Positions 32,644 through 42,621 are shown, counted from the stretch's first letter. The stretch: 64,000 bases of DNA from Burkholderiales bacterium (GCA_947372225.1 CANBSV010000001.1:54267-118266), one strand, 5' to 3'. A program made the numbers and translations. The notes: generated from the sequence alone by a model not told the origin.

Positions 32644-33846
32644 ATGGATCAGGTCAAGCAGGGCAGCGACGCCCTCTTTTTGTTGTTGGGCGCCGTCATG
32701 GTGCTGGCGATGCACGCGGGCTTCGCGTTTCTCGAGCTCGGCACGGTGCGCAAGAAAAACCAGGTCAACGCGCTGGTGAAGATCCTGGTCGATTTCTCGG
32801 TGTCGACCGTCGTCTACTTTTTCATTGGCTACACCGTGGCCTACGGCACCAGCTTTTTCACCGGCGCCGAGTCGTTGATGCAAAAGAACGGCGTTGAGCT
32901 GCTGCGCTTTTTCTTCTTGCTGACCTTTGCGGCGGCCATTCCGGCCATTGTGTCGGGGGGCATCGCCGAGCGTGCGCGCTTCGGTCCCCAACTCGTTGCG
33001 ACTGCCGTGCTGGTGGGCGTGGCGTACCCGCTGCTCGAGGGCGTGATGTGGGGCAACAAGTTCGGCATCCAGGAGGCGATCACCCGACTCACTGGCGCGG
33101 CGTTCCATGACTTTGCCGGCAGTGTGGTCGTGCATGCGTTTGGCGGCTGGATCGGCCTGGTGGCGGTGGTCCTGCTGGGTGCACGCAGCAACCGCTATCG
33201 CAAGGACGGCGGCATCAGCGCGCACCCGCCGTCGAACATCCCCTTCCTGGCGCTGGGCGCGTGGGTGCTGGCCGTGGGTTGGTTCGGCTTCAACGTGATG
33301 AGCGCGCAGGCGCTCGACAAGATCTCCGGGCTGGTGGCCGTCAATTCGCTCATGGCGATGGCCGGAGGCACGCTGGTGGCGGTGCTGCTGGGTCGCAACG
33401 ACCCGGGATTTGTCTACAACGGTCCGCTGGCCGGGCTGGTGGCGGTGTGTGCGGGGTCTGATGTGATGCACCCGGCCGGCGCGCTGGCGGTCGGTGGCGT
33501 GGCCAGCGCGATCTTCGTGTCGATGTTCACCCTCACCCAGAACCGCTGGAAGATCGACGACGTGCTGGGCGTGTGGCCGCTGCACGGGCTGTGCGGTGCG
33601 TGGGGCGGCATCGCCTGCGGCATCTTCGGCCAGCCGGGGCTCGGTGGCGTCGGTGGCGTGAGCTTCGGTGCGCAACTGGCGGGAACGCTGATCGGTGTGG
33701 TCTGGGCGCTGGTGTCGGGGCTGGCGGTCTACGGCGGCATCAAGTCGGTGACCTCGTTGCGCTTGTCGCTCGAAGAGGAGTTCGAGGGGGCGGATCTGTC
33801 GATTCACCGCATTGGCGCCACACCGGAGCATGAAGCCAACTGGTGA
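32644..33846 (+). CDS. amtB: Ammonium transporter AmtB
   Basis: 400 residues and about eleven membrane helices. The pore residues are visible: the paired histidines in VVVHAFGG (H164) and WPLHGLCG (H314), the aspartate in FHDFAGS (D156) and the Phe-containing AMHAGFAFLELG. It passes ammonium/ammonia across the inner membrane. No signal peptide is present, unlike E. coli AmtB, and no glnK gene is adjacent, which is unusual because amtB and glnK are commonly paired. GGAGG precedes the ATG. Nitrogen control through sigma-54 is possible (see the repeats upstream). Confidence 0.95.
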   Translation: MDQVKQGSDALFLLLGAVMVLAMHAGFAFLELGTVRKKNQVNALVKILVDFSVSTVVYFFIGYTVAYGTSFFTGAESLMQKNGVELLRFFFLLTFAAAIPAIVSGGIAERARFGPQLVATAVLVGVAYPLLEGVMWGNKFGIQEAITRLTGAAFHDFAGSVVVHAFGGWIGLVAVVLLGARSNRYRKDGGISAHPPSNIPFLALGAWVLAVGWFGFNVMSAQALDKISGLVAVNSLMAMAGGTLVAVLLGRNDPGFVYNGPLAGLVAVCAGSDVMHPAGALAVGGVASAIFVSMFTLTQNRWKIDDVLGVWPLHGLCGAWGGIACGIFGQPGLGGVGGVSFGAQLAGTLIGVVWALVSGLAVYGGIKSVTSLRLSLEEEFEGADLSIHRIGATPEHEANW

Positions 33847-33869
33847 AACCTTGCATCGGTGAGCCGGGT

Positions 33870-36176
33870 TCAGCGCAGCACGACGTACATCGCCGCGTCG
33901 GGGAAGCTGAACTCCACACGCTGCGCATTTCGCGTCAGCGGCACGGGTTTGAGCGGCATGCCATTCATGTCGAGCGCGGTGGCGGAGGTGAGCGCCGGGT
34001 TGTCGATCGCGACTTCGAGCCTCGCCGAAACCACCCGCCACGGTGCGCTGCCGATCGAGGTGATTTCGAGCCCACTGACCGGCAGCTTGCTGCCCGTCGT
34101 CCAGGTGGCCGGCCGCTCGGTCCAGCCGGTGGGCCGGCTTTGCGTGGCGTATTGCACCAGCACACGTCGTGAACGCCGCAACGGCTCGTCATCGAGCGAG
34201 ATCGCGATGGCCGCGCCATAGCTGTTGTGCGAGGTGAACTGCACATCGGCCAGCTTCGTGGTGGCCGTGGCCGCGTTGAAGTGGGCGGCCACGCCTTGCA
34301 CCCGCGGCGCGTCGACGGTGCAGCGACCGAGTTGCGACGACATGACGATCTCGCCTGTGTTCGAGCGCAGGGCGTCGGGGCTGATCAGCTTGCCCAGCGG
34401 TGCCAGCTTGGACTTGGCAGGATCTGCGTCGAAGGCGATTTGCACCGGACCCATCAAAAACGCCTCGCCGGGCACGCCGGTCTGGATGCTGGAGCGCTCG
34501 GCGATGTCGCCGCTGTCGCGGTTGGGGTCGTAGCTGGGCTCTTCGGCGATGACGGGCGTCTTGCGTGCCCACAGGTCCGGGAGCGACCGGTTCTCGATCA
34601 CCACGGGCGCGCCACGCTGCACATCGCCGCGCCGGTAGGCGAGGGCGGCCGCGGGAAAGCTCCCGAGCATCTCGGGCGTGGCGAAGGCCCACTTCTGCTG
34701 GCTGGCCAGATAGCCGTTGGCAGATTGCGGCGGCGACCAGCCCTCATCGCTGGTGCTGAACCAGAAATAGCCGTCGATGCCGGTGAGCGACGCATAGGCC
34801 GAGATGAGGAACGGCCCTTCGGCCGCGTACGCGTTGGGCATCACCCAGGCGCCCTCGGTCACCAGCATCGGTCTGCCCACGGTTTGCTTCAGGTTGATCG
34901 GCAGCAGCTTCGGGTTGCGCAGTGCGCTCTCGCTGGTGTAGCGGTCGCCGGGCATCACCGCCCAGCCGCGGTTGGGGCCTTCGTGCAATCCGCCGGTGTA
35001 GACGTTGGCCGCGTCGACATCGGCGGCGGTGTATGACCATCTCTCGACATCGCCCAGGCGCACCGCGCTGGCGGTCTTCCAGTTGCCCGCGTTGATCAGC
35101 GAACCCACGCCGAGTTCGTCGCGCAGGTAGGTCACGATCATGCGGTTGAAGTCATGCATGGTGCGTGCGTAGAACTCGGTCTGATCGGCCAGCCGAACCG
35201 CCCGTGAGCCGCGTGCGCTCTGGGTCAGCTCCCACAGGTTGATCAGCGCGAGGCGGCCTTCGTTGGGCGCATCGCCTGGGATCAGATCACCACCCCACGC
35301 AGCCAGCGCCTTGGCCGCCGAGCCGTGCTTGCCGGCGGCAAATTGGGCGAAGCGACCCTCGAGCGCAGCACGTTGCGGGCCCTTGATGCCGCCCACCGTC
35401 CAGAACAGCAAGCTGTCCTCGTTCTGGATCTGCACCAGCGCCACGCTCGCGTCACGCGCCAGCGGCACGCCGCTGTAGGGGTTCTTTTCGGTGAACAGTT
35501 GCTTGAGCCAAGCCTTGTAGGCGGCCTGCAACGTGGGATCGAAAAACAGCAGACCGAAGGCTGACTGGTCGGCACCACCAGCCACCGCCCAGTCCTTCGA
35601 GAACTTCATGGGGCCGGCCCAGTACGGCGAGATCACGCTGTAGATGCCCTCGTTGCGCATCGCTGCCACCATGCGCCAGATCGCATCGCGTTCCGAGCGG
35701 TTGATGTCGCCGATGGCAGCGCTGGTTGGCGGGCTGATCTGCCGGTGCTGGCGCACCAGATTGACCCCGCGCTTGGCAAGAAAGCGCGCATGCCGCGCCA
35801 GATCCGGTGCCGTCTTGGGCCCCAATGGTGTGGCCGTGAACGGCCGTCGGGCCACGTCGCTGTTGACTGCCCAAAAGCGGATGGGCAGGCCGTCGCCCCG
35901 AATGAAATCGCCCTTGGCATCGATGCGCACGAAGCCGGTTTCGCCCGCAGTTTTTTCGTTGAGCGAGCGCAGATCAAGCAGCGAGTCGGCGCTGAAGTCA
36001 TCTCGCGGCGGCGTGAATGCCCAAGTGGCCGTGGTGTCGACCTGGGCTGTGGCACCCAGGGCCATCCACAGCAAAGGACAGGCGATGGCCCAGCGCCGAA
36101 ACGATCGCGCGCCGTCGCGCAAGGCGGCGCCAGGCCACCGAGCCAGGCTGGCGACGGCGATCCATTCAGCTCTCAT
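33870..36176 (-). CDS. Secreted glycoside-hydrolase-like protein (clan A fold suspected)
   Basis: 768 residues from ATG 36176. A signal peptide ends about residue 45 (WMALGATAQ). The middle resembles a TIM-barrel glycosidase: RFWAVNSDV, GVNLVRQH, VQIQNEDS with E253 as probable acid/base (Asn-Glu pair) and MLVTEGAW with E441 as probable nucleophile. A beta-rich C-terminal part (about 560-768) would be accessory domains. No GH family can be named and the substrate is unknown. It stands alone between amtB and acnB with no transporter or sugar genes beside it. It is probably exported to the periplasm or outside. Confidence 0.65.
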   Translation of the reverse strand: MRAEWIAVASLARWPGAALRDGARSFRRWAIACPLLWMALGATAQVDTTATWAFTPPRDDFSADSLLDLRSLNEKTAGETGFVRIDAKGDFIRGDGLPIRFWAVNSDVARRPFTATPLGPKTAPDLARHARFLAKRGVNLVRQHRQISPPTSAAIGDINRSERDAIWRMVAAMRNEGIYSVISPYWAGPMKFSKDWAVAGGADQSAFGLLFFDPTLQAAYKAWLKQLFTEKNPYSGVPLARDASVALVQIQNEDSLLFWTVGGIKGPQRAALEGRFAQFAAGKHGSAAKALAAWGGDLIPGDAPNEGRLALINLWELTQSARGSRAVRLADQTEFYARTMHDFNRMIVTYLRDELGVGSLINAGNWKTASAVRLGDVERWSYTAADVDAANVYTGGLHEGPNRGWAVMPGDRYTSESALRNPKLLPINLKQTVGRPMLVTEGAWVMPNAYAAEGPFLISAYASLTGIDGYFWFSTSDEGWSPPQSANGYLASQQKWAFATPEMLGSFPAAALAYRRGDVQRGAPVVIENRSLPDLWARKTPVIAEEPSYDPNRDSGDIAERSSIQTGVPGEAFLMGPVQIAFDADPAKSKLAPLGKLISPDALRSNTGEIVMSSQLGRCTVDAPRVQGVAAHFNAATATTKLADVQFTSHNSYGAAIAISLDDEPLRRSRRVLVQYATQSRPTGWTERPATWTTGSKLPVSGLEITSIGSAPWRVVSARLEVAIDNPALTSATALDMNGMPLKPVPLTRNAQRVEFSFPDAAMYVVLR

Positions 36177-36193
36177 GGTGACTCCAACCACAT

Positions 36194-36228
36194 GAAAAAA
36201 GCCCCGCTGCAGTGACACAGCGGGGCTT
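36194..36228 (-). terminator. Intrinsic terminator of acnB
   Basis: Stem AAGCCCCGCTG (36199-36209) / CAGCGGGGCTT (36218-36228) with an 8-base loop. On the minus strand the stem runs straight into six T residues. It lies 22 bases beyond the acnB stop codon and just upstream of the glycosidase-like gene on the same strand, so it should isolate the two. Confidence 0.85.
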
Positions 36229-36249
36229 CAGGCAGAGTGAACAAGACCC

Positions 36250-38847
36250 TCAGGCTGTGGTCTTCTCGCTGGCCTCAGTGAACTCATCGATCTTGTCGAA
36301 GTTCAGGTACTGGTACACCGTGTTGCTCGCGGCGGTCAGCACGCCCATATCGAGGAGGTATTCCTCGCGCGTGGGGATGCGGCCGAGCTTCGAGCAGATG
36401 GCGGCCAGTTCGGCCGAGCCCAGGTACACGTTCGAGTTCTTGCCCAGACGGTTCGGGAAGTTGCGGGTGCTGGTGGAGAACACCGTGGCGCCTTCCTTGA
36501 CCTGTGCCTGGTTGCCCATGCACAGGCTGCAGCCCGGCATTTCCATGCGTGCACCGGCACTGCCCAGCACGCCGTAGTGGCCTTCGTCGCTGAGCTTCTT
36601 GGCGTCCATCTTGGTCGGTGGGGCGACCCACAGCTTGACCGGGATGTCACGCTTGTTCTCGAGCAGCTTGCTGGCTGCGCGGAAGTGGCCGATGTTGGTC
36701 ATGCAGCTGCCGATGAACACTTCGTCGATCTTGGCGCCGGCGACTTCGGACAGCGTCTTCACGTCGTCCGGATCGTTCGGGCAGGCCACGATCGGCTCGT
36801 GGATGTCAGCCAGATCGATCTCGATGATGGCGGCGTATTCGGCATCGGCATCGCCGGCCAGCAGTTGCTGATCGGCCAGCCAGGCTTCCTGGGCTGCGAT
36901 GCGGCGAGCCAGCGTGCGCGCGTCGGCGTAACCCTCGGCGATCATCCACTTCATCAGCGTGATGTTGCTGTTGATGTACTCGGCGATCGGCTCCTTGTTG
37001 AGGTGCACAGTGCAGCCGGCGGCGCTGCGCTCGGCCGAGGCATCGCTCAGTTCGAACGCCTGCTCGACCTTCAGATCAGGCAAGCCCTCGATCTCGAGGA
37101 TGCGGCCGCTGAAGATGTTCTTCTTGCCCTTCTTCTCGACGGTCAGCAAGCCGGCCTTGATGGCGTAAAGCGGGATTGCGTTGACCAGATCGCGCAGCGT
37201 GACGCCGGGCTGCATCTTGCCCTTGAAACGCACCAGCACGCTCTCGGGCATGTCGAGTGGCATCACGCCGGTGGCCGCGGCAAACGCGACCAGCCCGGAG
37301 CCGGCCGGGAAGCTGATGCCGATCGGGAAGCGGGTGTGGCTGTCGCCGCCGGTGCCCACGGTGTCAGGCAACAGCAGGCGGTTGAGCCAGCTGTGGATCA
37401 CGCCGTCACCCGGGCGCAGCGCGATGCCGCCACGGTGGCTGATGAAGTCAGGCAACTCGTGGTGCATCTTCACGTCGACCGGCTTCGGGTAGGCCGCGGT
37501 GTGGCAGAACGATTGCATCACCAGGTCGGCGCTGAAGCCCAGGCAGGCCAGGTCCTTCAGCTCGTCGCGGGTCATCGGGCCGGTGGTGTCTTGCGAGCCG
37601 ACCGAGGTCATGCGTGGCTCGCAGTAGGTACCAGGGCGAACGCCTTGTTGCTGGCCGTTGACCACGGGCAGGCCGCAGGCCTTGCCGACCATCTTCTGGC
37701 CGAGGCTGTAGCCCTTCTTGGTGTCGGCCGGGTTTTGCGGCAGGCGGAACAAGGTCGAAGGCGGCAGGCCCAGGGCGTCGCGCGCCTTGGCGGTCAGGCC
37801 GCGACCGATGATCAGCGGAATACGCCCTCCCGCGCGCACCTCGTCGAACAGCACGTCGCTCTTGACCTTGAACTCGGCAATCACCTTGCCATCTTTGAGG
37901 GCCTTGCCTTCGTAGGGGCGCAGTTCAACCACGTCACCCATGTTCATCTGGTTGACGTCAAGCTCGATCGGCAGCGCGCCGGCGTCTTCCATGGTGTTGT
38001 AGAAGATCGGGGCGATCTTGGCGCCCAGGCACACGCCGCCGAAGCGCTTGTTCGGCACGAACGGAATGTCCTCCCCGGTGAACCACAGCACGGAGTTGGT
38101 GGCCGACTTGCGGCTCGAACCGGTACCGACCACATCGCCCACATAGGCCACCAGATTGCCGCGCGCACGCAGGTCTTCGATGAACTTGATGGGGCCGCGC
38201 TTGCCGTCTTCTTCCGGCGTGATGCCAGGGCGCGCGTTCTTGAGCATCGCCAAGGCGTGCAGCGGAATGTCGGGGCGGCTCCAGGCGTCAGGCGCGGGCG
38301 ACAGGTCGTCGGTGTTGGTTTCGCCGGTCACCTTGAAGATGGCCACGGTGATGCTTTGCGGCACTTCAGGGCGCGAGGTAAACCACTCGGCGTCGGCCCA
38401 GCTCTGCAACACGGACTTCGCGTTGGCATTGCCCTTGTCGGCCTTGTCCTTGACGTCGTGGAACTGGTCGAACATCAGCAAGGTGTTCTTGAGACCGGCC
38501 GCAGCCACCGCGCCGACCGTGGCGTCGTCGAGCAACTCGATCAGCGGGCTGATGTTGTAGCCGCCGAGCATGGTGCCCAGCAGCTGGGTGGCCGTCTCGC
38601 GGCTGATCAGCGAGCAGGTTTCGGTGCCGTGCGCCACGGCGGCCAGATAGCTGGCTTTCACGCGGGCTGCGTCGTCAACACCGGCTGGCACGCGGTGCGT
38701 GATCAGTTCGACCAGGTTTGCGGCTTCGCCGGCAGGGGGCGACTTCAGCAGTTCGATCAGCTCGCTGGTTTGCTGTGCCGACAGGGGCAGTGGTGGAATG
38801 CCCAGAGCGGCGCGTTCGGCGACATGTTTTCGGTAGGTTTCAAGCAT
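36250..38847 (-). CDS. acnB: Aconitate hydratase B
   Basis: 865 residues, the length of AcnB. The N-terminal HEAT-like and swivel domains precede the core, the reverse order from AcnA. Cluster cysteines are in [10 protein letters not shown] and GCSLCMGNQ (Cxx C pair). It isomerises citrate to isocitrate with a 4Fe-4S cluster and also takes part in 2-methylcitrate metabolism. ATG 38847 has AGGAG upstream; an in-frame start at 38889 is less likely. It is followed by a strong terminator and preceded by a small exported protein gene on the same strand. Confidence 0.97.
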   Translation of the reverse strand: MLETYRKHVAERAALGIPPLPLSAQQTSELIELLKSPPAGEAANLVELITHRVPAGVDDAARVKASYLAAVAHGTETCSLISRETATQLLGTMLGGYNISPLIELLDDATVGAVAAAGLKNTLLMFDQFHDVKDKADKGNANAKSVLQSWADAEWFTSRPEVPQSITVAIFKVTGETNTDDLSPAPDAWSRPDIPLHALAMLKNARPGITPEEDGKRGPIKFIEDLRARGNLVAYVGDVVGTGSSRKSATNSVLWFTGEDIPFVPNKRFGGVCLGAKIAPIFYNTMEDAGALPIELDVNQMNMGDVVELRPYEGKALKDGKVIAEFKVKSDVLFDEVRAGGRIPLIIGRGLTAKARDALGLPPSTLFRLPQNPADTKKGYSLGQKMVGKACGLPVVNGQQQGVRPGTYCEPRMTSVGSQDTTGPMTRDELKDLACLGFSADLVMQSFCHTAAYPKPVDVKMHHELPDFISHRGGIALRPGDGVIHSWLNRLLLPDTVGTGGDSHTRFPIGISFPAGSGLVAFAAATGVMPLDMPESVLVRFKGKMQPGVTLRDLVNAIPLYAIKAGLLTVEKKGKKNIFSGRILEIEGLPDLKVEQAFELSDASAERSAAGCTVHLNKEPIAEYINSNITLMKWMIAEGYADARTLARRIAAQEAWLADQQLLAGDADAEYAAIIEIDLADIHEPIVACPNDPDDVKTLSEVAGAKIDEVFIGSCMTNIGHFRAASKLLENKRDIPVKLWVAPPTKMDAKKLSDEGHYGVLGSAGARMEMPGCSLCMGNQAQVKEGATVFSTSTRNFPNRLGKNSNVYLGSAELAAICSKLGRIPTREEYLLDMGVLTAASNTVYQYLNFDKIDEFTEASEKTTA

Positions 38848-38885
38848 GGTGAGGGCTCCTTCAAGAGATGGGCGAACTGTAGGGT

Positions 38886-39500
38886 TCAAGGGGAAGAACT
38901 GAGGGCGGTTTTCTGGGCTGCGGTGTCAGCGGCTTGTCTGGCGGCTTCGATGATCTCGCGCTGCTTCGGGCATACGCACTCGTCAACCAGCCGGGTGCCG
39001 GTTTTGACGTTCAGCAGCATCGACTTGCTGGCAATCTGGATCATCAGTGTGTTGCCCTTCACGTCTTCAAGTCGGACGGCGCCGGTGCTCGACAGCACAG
39101 GCTTCATCAAATATGTTGAGGCACCAAAGCGAAGATCAACGTAGGCCGGGTGCCTTTCACTGGCCTTGATCTGCACTGTCTGCTTGAAGTCGCAGAAGTA
39201 TTCGCCGTAGTACACGCGTTCGGCCACGGCGATCTGTTCATCCGACGCCGGTTCTGGCGGCAGTTCGGCAGGCACCTTTTTGTCCGTGGACTTCTGCTTG
39301 GCTGCCGGTTTGGATGTCGACTTCAGGGGCGCTTGCTCGACGCCTTTGGCAGACACCTCAGCGCGTACCTGTGCCCAAACCAGGCTGAGTGCCAGCGTCA
39401 AACCGACAGCCGCACAGCGAGTCAGTCCACGCGACCGAGGCGCGATGGCACGCTCGCGAGGCAAGTCACAGGGCGATGAATCAGGCGAGAAGTTGTTCAT
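38886..39500 (-). CDS. Exported protein of unknown function, MliC-like C-terminal domain suspected
   Basis: 204 residues from ATG 39500. A hydrophobic helix (about 28-43) with cleavage near VRA (47) is followed by a Lys/Pro/Ala-rich linker (50-88) and a compact domain (97-178) with [21 protein letters not shown] and ECVCPKQ. The order of strands and the C103 to C175/C177 positions resemble MliC-type lysozyme inhibitors, but the match is loose. A charged helical tail closes it. It precedes acnB by 38 bases on the same strand and may share its transcript. No clear function otherwise. Confidence 0.6.
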   Translation of the reverse strand: MNNFSPDSSPCDLPRERAIAPRSRGLTRCAAVGLTLALSLVWAQVRAEVSAKGVEQAPLKSTSKPAAKQKSTDKKVPAELPPEPASDEQIAVAERVYYGEYFCDFKQTVQIKASERHPAYVDLRFGASTYLMKPVLSSTGAVRLEDVKGNTLMIQIASKSMLLNVKTGTRLVDECVCPKQREIIEAARQAADTAAQKTALSSSP

Positions 39501-39652
39501 GGTGGTCAGAGAAGGTGCAATAGCGACATTCTCGGCACTGGCACGGTGCGCAGAGTGACTCCCGGTCGACAAAAATGGAAAGCAACTGCAACGAAACCGG
39601 ATCGTGCAGGTTTCGGGCCCGGCATCCAGAACATCGACGGGCCACCAGGAAT

Positions 39653-39687
39653 AAAAAAGCCGACCGCCCCGAAACGAGGTGGTCGGC
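39653..39687 (-). terminator. Intrinsic terminator of mdh
   Basis: GCCGACC...GGTCGGC arms (39659 to 39687) enclose a GAAA-type loop with two weak pairs. On the minus strand the stem is followed by six T residues (39653-39658). It lies about 40 bases beyond the mdh stop. Confidence 0.8.
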
Positions 39688-39725
39688 TCGAGCGCAACGC
39701 GCATGCCCCGGGTGTGACTTCGGGG

Positions 39726-40712
39726 TCAGAGCAGGTGCTTCACGCCGTCTTGTTCTTCAGTCAGCTCTGCGAGAGTCAGATTGATCCGCTCCTGGCTGAA
39801 GGCATCGATTTCAAGGCCTTCGACGATCTTGTACTCACCGCCTTCGGTGGTGACGGGGTAGCCGAACATCACTTCCTTGGGAATGCCGTACTCGCCCTTG
39901 GACGGAACGCCCATGGTGACCCACTGACCATTGGAGCCGAGGGCCCAGTCGCGCATGTGATCGATCGCAGCGTTGGCAGCCGATGCTGCCGACGAAACTC
40001 CGCGCGCGGCAATGATGGCTGCACCACGCTTGCCCACGGTGGGCAGGAAGACGTCTTTGTTCCAGACGTCGTCGTTGATCATGGCCTTGACGGATTGCCC
40101 ACCGATGGTGGCGAAGCGGTAGTCGGCGTACATGGTCGGCGAATGGTTGCCCCAAACGGCCAGCTTCTCAATGGCCGAAACGGCCTTGCCGGTCTTGGCT
40201 GCAATTTGCGATGCGGCGCGGTTGTGGTCCAGGCGCAGCATGGCGGTGAAATTCTTGGCCGGCAGGTCCGGCGCGCTCTTCATCGCGATGTAGGCGTTGG
40301 TATTGGCAGGGTTGCCAACGACGAGCACCTTGACATTGCGTGAGGCGGACGCGTTAAGCGCCTTGCCCTGAGCGGTGAAGATCTGTGCGTTGGCCGAAAG
40401 CAGGTCCTTGCGTTCCATGCCCGGGCCGCGGGGACGGGCGCCCACAAGCAGTGCGTAGTCGGTGTTCTTGAAAGCGGCCACAGGATCGCTGTGCGCTTCA
40501 ATGCCAGCCAGCAGCGGGAAGGCGCAGTCCTCAAGTTCCATGATGACCCCCTTGAGTGCGTTCTGGGCCTTCTCGTCGGGGATTTCCAGCAGTTGAAGGA
40601 TCACCGGCTGGTCCTTGCCCAGCATTTCTCCAGAGGCGATGCGAAACAGCAGGGCGTAACCGATTTGGCCAGCAGCGCCGGTTACGGCAACGCGAACGGG
40701 GGACTTGCTCAT
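39726..40712 (-). CDS. mdh: Malate dehydrogenase
   Basis: 328 residues. NAD-binding [20 protein letters not shown] in part, substrate arginines in [15 protein letters not shown] and LRLDHNRA, and the catalytic histidine in [12 protein letters not shown] are those of the betaproteobacterial/cytosolic-type enzyme. It oxidises malate to oxaloacetate in the TCA cycle. It is divergent from a GntR regulator; a TTGACA-CATAAG promoter with a palindrome in the spacer precedes it (40833-40860), so it is probably under that regulator. A leader of about 115 bases carries a small hairpin at 40760-40774. Confidence 0.97.
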   Translation of the reverse strand: MSKSPVRVAVTGAAGQIGYALLFRIASGEMLGKDQPVILQLLEIPDEKAQNALKGVIMELEDCAFPLLAGIEAHSDPVAAFKNTDYALLVGARPRGPGMERKDLLSANAQIFTAQGKALNASASRNVKVLVVGNPANTNAYIAMKSAPDLPAKNFTAMLRLDHNRAASQIAAKTGKAVSAIEKLAVWGNHSPTMYADYRFATIGGQSVKAMINDDVWNKDVFLPTVGKRGAAIIAARGVSSAASAANAAIDHMRDWALGSNGQWVTMGVPSKGEYGIPKEVMFGYPVTTEGGEYKIVEGLEIDAFSQERINLTLAELTEEQDGVKHLL

Positions 40713-40830
40713 GGACGATTCTCCGCAGGATGGTGGTGGGCTGAAAACGAGGCGTGACAGCGCTTTTCAAGCGCGGGGTCGCGGCAAATTGTAAGGACCA
40801 GTTTAGGCAGGAACCAGACGCAAGTCAAAA

Positions 40831-40860
40831 GTCTTATGTCTTACATAAGACATCTGTCAA
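40831..40860 (-). promoter_or_regulatory. mdh promoter with embedded palindrome (candidate GntR operator)
   Basis: On the minus strand TTGACA (40855-40860) and CATAAG (40833-40838) are separated by 16 bases. The DNA across the spacer and -10 is palindromic twice over: GTCTTATG/CATAAGAC at 40831-40851 and ATGTCTTA/TAAGACAT at 40836-40853. A dimeric GntR protein bound here would block the promoter. The gntR gene starts 54 bases away on the other strand, so it may also control itself. Confidence 0.6.
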
Positions 40861-40914
40861 AAATTGACGTTCACAGGTGGACGTTTCACAGTCCCCTGTG
40901 CTGCAATCGAACTC

Positions 40915-41700
40915 ATGAAGAACTCGAGTGCGCCGGCGATCGCGAATGACCCGTCGGTGTCCGCTCGCGCAGCCGACGGGGCATCACCCGCATTCAGTCC
41001 GCTTTATCAGCAGATCAAGATCCTGATGACGCGCAGTTTGCAAGCCGGCGAGTGGCGGCCGGCAGAGGCCATTCCAAGCGAAATGGAGCTTGCCGCACGT
41101 TTCAAGGTGAGCCAGGGCACCGTGCGCAAGGCGGTGGACGAATTGGCGGCCGAAAACCTCCTTGTGAGGCGTCAGGGCAAGGGCACGTTTGTGGCAACCC
41201 ATGCCGAGCAGAAGGTTCAGTACCGTTTTTTGCGCCTGCAGCCCGACAACGGCGAACCCGGCGGCGCGCGTCGTCACTTCATTGATTGCCGCCGGTTGCG
41301 CTGCCCTGCAGATGTGGCCCGTGCGCTTGGCCTGAAGCCGGGTGACGCTGTCGTCAACGTGCGGCGGGTGCTGAGCTTTGCCGATCTGCCCGTGGTTTTT
41401 GATGACATCTGGTTGCCCGGCTTGTTGTTCAAGGGGCTGACCGCGGAGCGCCTGACGGACTATCGCGGTCCGATGTACGGTTTGTTCGAGAGTGAGTTCG
41501 GTGTGCACATGATCCGCGCCGAGGAAAAGATCCGCGCGGTGGCGGCCGACTCTGCGACAGCCCCCCTGTTGGGCGTTGATGTGGGGTTTCCCCTGCTCAG
41601 CGTCGAGCGTCTGTCGCTGACCTATGACGACAAGCCTGTGGAACTGCGCCGGGGGCTGTACAACACCTCGGGTTACCACTACCGGAATGCTTTAAGTTGA
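40915..41700 (+). CDS. GntR-family (HutC/UTRA) transcriptional regulator
   Basis: 261 residues from ATG 40915. A winged helix (about 30-100: PLYQQIKILM, AIPSEMELAARFKVSQGTVR in part, RRQGKGTFV) is followed by a UTRA effector domain (about 120-250). This is the HutC subfamily, whose effectors are small metabolites. It sits between mdh and sdhCDAB, a place conserved in Burkholderiales, and probably tunes TCA-cycle genes; the ligand is unknown. The palindrome in the shared intergenic region is the likely operator. Confidence 0.88.
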   Translation: MKNSSAPAIANDPSVSARAADGASPAFSPLYQQIKILMTRSLQAGEWRPAEAIPSEMELAARFKVSQGTVRKAVDELAAENLLVRRQGKGTFVATHAEQKVQYRFLRLQPDNGEPGGARRHFIDCRRLRCPADVARALGLKPGDAVVNVRRVLSFADLPVVFDDIWLPGLLFKGLTAERLTDYRGPMYGLFESEFGVHMIRAEEKIRAVAADSATAPLLGVDVGFPLLSVERLSLTYDDKPVELRRGLYNTSGYHYRNALS

Positions 41701-41817
41701 ATCCCCTGCCGAAACAGCAACGGCTTCGTGCCTCGACAGGGGCTCCGTGAATCGGGCACTTGCTGCGTTGCAATAAACTCCGCCCTCCCTAACCAGGCCT
41801 CATCGAGAAAGCTGAAG

Positions 41818-42240
41818 ATGACCGAAACCGTCAAATCGCGGCCCGAGCACCGCAATATTCATATCAGTCAGATCGTTAGTTACCGCTTGCCGCCTGCGGG
41901 TGTCGTGTCGATCCTGCATCGCGTCAGCGGTTTCCTGATGTTCCTTTTGATGCCGTTCATCATCTGGATGTTTGACACCAGCCTCACGTCAGAAATCACC
42001 TATGGTCAGTTCACCTCGGTGTTCGTGGGTGGAATCGGTCCGGTGCCAGGGTTCTTTTTCAAGTTGGTGGTGCTGGCTTTGATCTGGGCCTACCTGCACC
42101 ACTTCATCGCTGGTCTGCGGCACCTGTGGATGGACATGACACATGCCGTGACCCGCGAATTCGGTCAGCGCTCCGCGATCGTCACACTCGCTCTGAGCGT
42201 GTTGTTGACGTTGGTGCTCGGCGCCAAACTTTTCTTCTGA
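41818..42240 (+). CDS. sdhC: Succinate dehydrogenase cytochrome b556 subunit
   Basis: 140 residues with three membrane helices. RPEHRNIHISQIVSYRLP, SILHRVSGFLM (heme/quinone-site region) and YLHHFIAGLRHLWMD are family signatures. With SdhD it anchors complex II in the inner membrane and binds heme b and ubiquinone. ATG 41818 is chosen; the longer frame begins inside the intergenic region. First gene of sdhCDAB-sdhE-gltA, 117 bases after gntR. Confidence 0.95.
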   Translation: MTETVKSRPEHRNIHISQIVSYRLPPAGVVSILHRVSGFLMFLLMPFIIWMFDTSLTSEITYGQFTSVFVGGIGPVPGFFFKLVVLALIWAYLHHFIAGLRHLWMDMTHAVTREFGQRSAIVTLALSVLLTLVLGAKLFF

Positions 42241-42258
42241 CTCTGAAGGTCAAGCCCC

Positions 42259-42621
42259 ATGGCAAAAAATTTTGGGTCTAAGCGCATCGTCGTCGGTGCG
42301 CACTATGGTTTCAAGGATTGGCTGTCTCAGCGCGTGACGGCCACTTTGATGGCCTTGTTCACTTTGGCGCTCATCGTGCAGGTCTTGCTGCCGGGCGAGA
42401 TGGGCTATGACAAGTGGGCCGGCATTTTCTCGACTCACTGGATGAAGGTGTTGACCTTCGTGGTGATCGTGTCGCTGCTCTATCACGTGTGGGTGGGCGT
42501 GCGCGACATCTGGATGGACTACATCAAGCCGGTGGGACTGCGTCTTGGTCTGCAGGTTTTTACGATCGCATGGCTGGTTGGCTGTGCGGGGTGGGCGATC
42601 CAAGTGCTGTGGAGGCTGTGA
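42259..42621 (+). CDS. sdhD: Succinate dehydrogenase membrane anchor subunit
   Basis: 120 residues with three membrane helices. AHYGFKDWLSQRVTA and YHVWVGVRDIWMDYIKP carry the heme-ligand His and quinone-site Asp/Tyr region of SdhD. It starts 18 bases after sdhC, and its TGA overlaps the ATG of sdhA by one base (TGATG). Confidence 0.94.
   Translation: MAKNFGSKRIVVGAHYGFKDWLSQRVTATLMALFTLALIVQVLLPGEMGYDKWAGIFSTHWMKVLTFVVIVSLLYHVWVGVRDIWMDYIKPVGLRLGLQVFTIAWLVGCAGWAIQVLWRL

Noticed and set aside
36577..39144. 855-codon open frame on the plus strand opposite acnB
   Set aside because: It mirrors acnB base for base, has His/Gly/Val-rich low-grade sequence with no family motif, and is explained by high GC at third positions of acnB.
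40760..40774. GCGCTT/AAGCGC hairpin in the mdh leader as an attenuator
   Set aside because: Short stem, no T-run and no leader peptide; kept only as a note in the mdh entry.
41703..41742. CCCCTG/CAGGGG hairpin between gntR and sdhC as a terminator
   Set aside because: Six-base arms around a loop of nearly 30 bases and no T-run; unlikely to terminate or to be a riboswitch.
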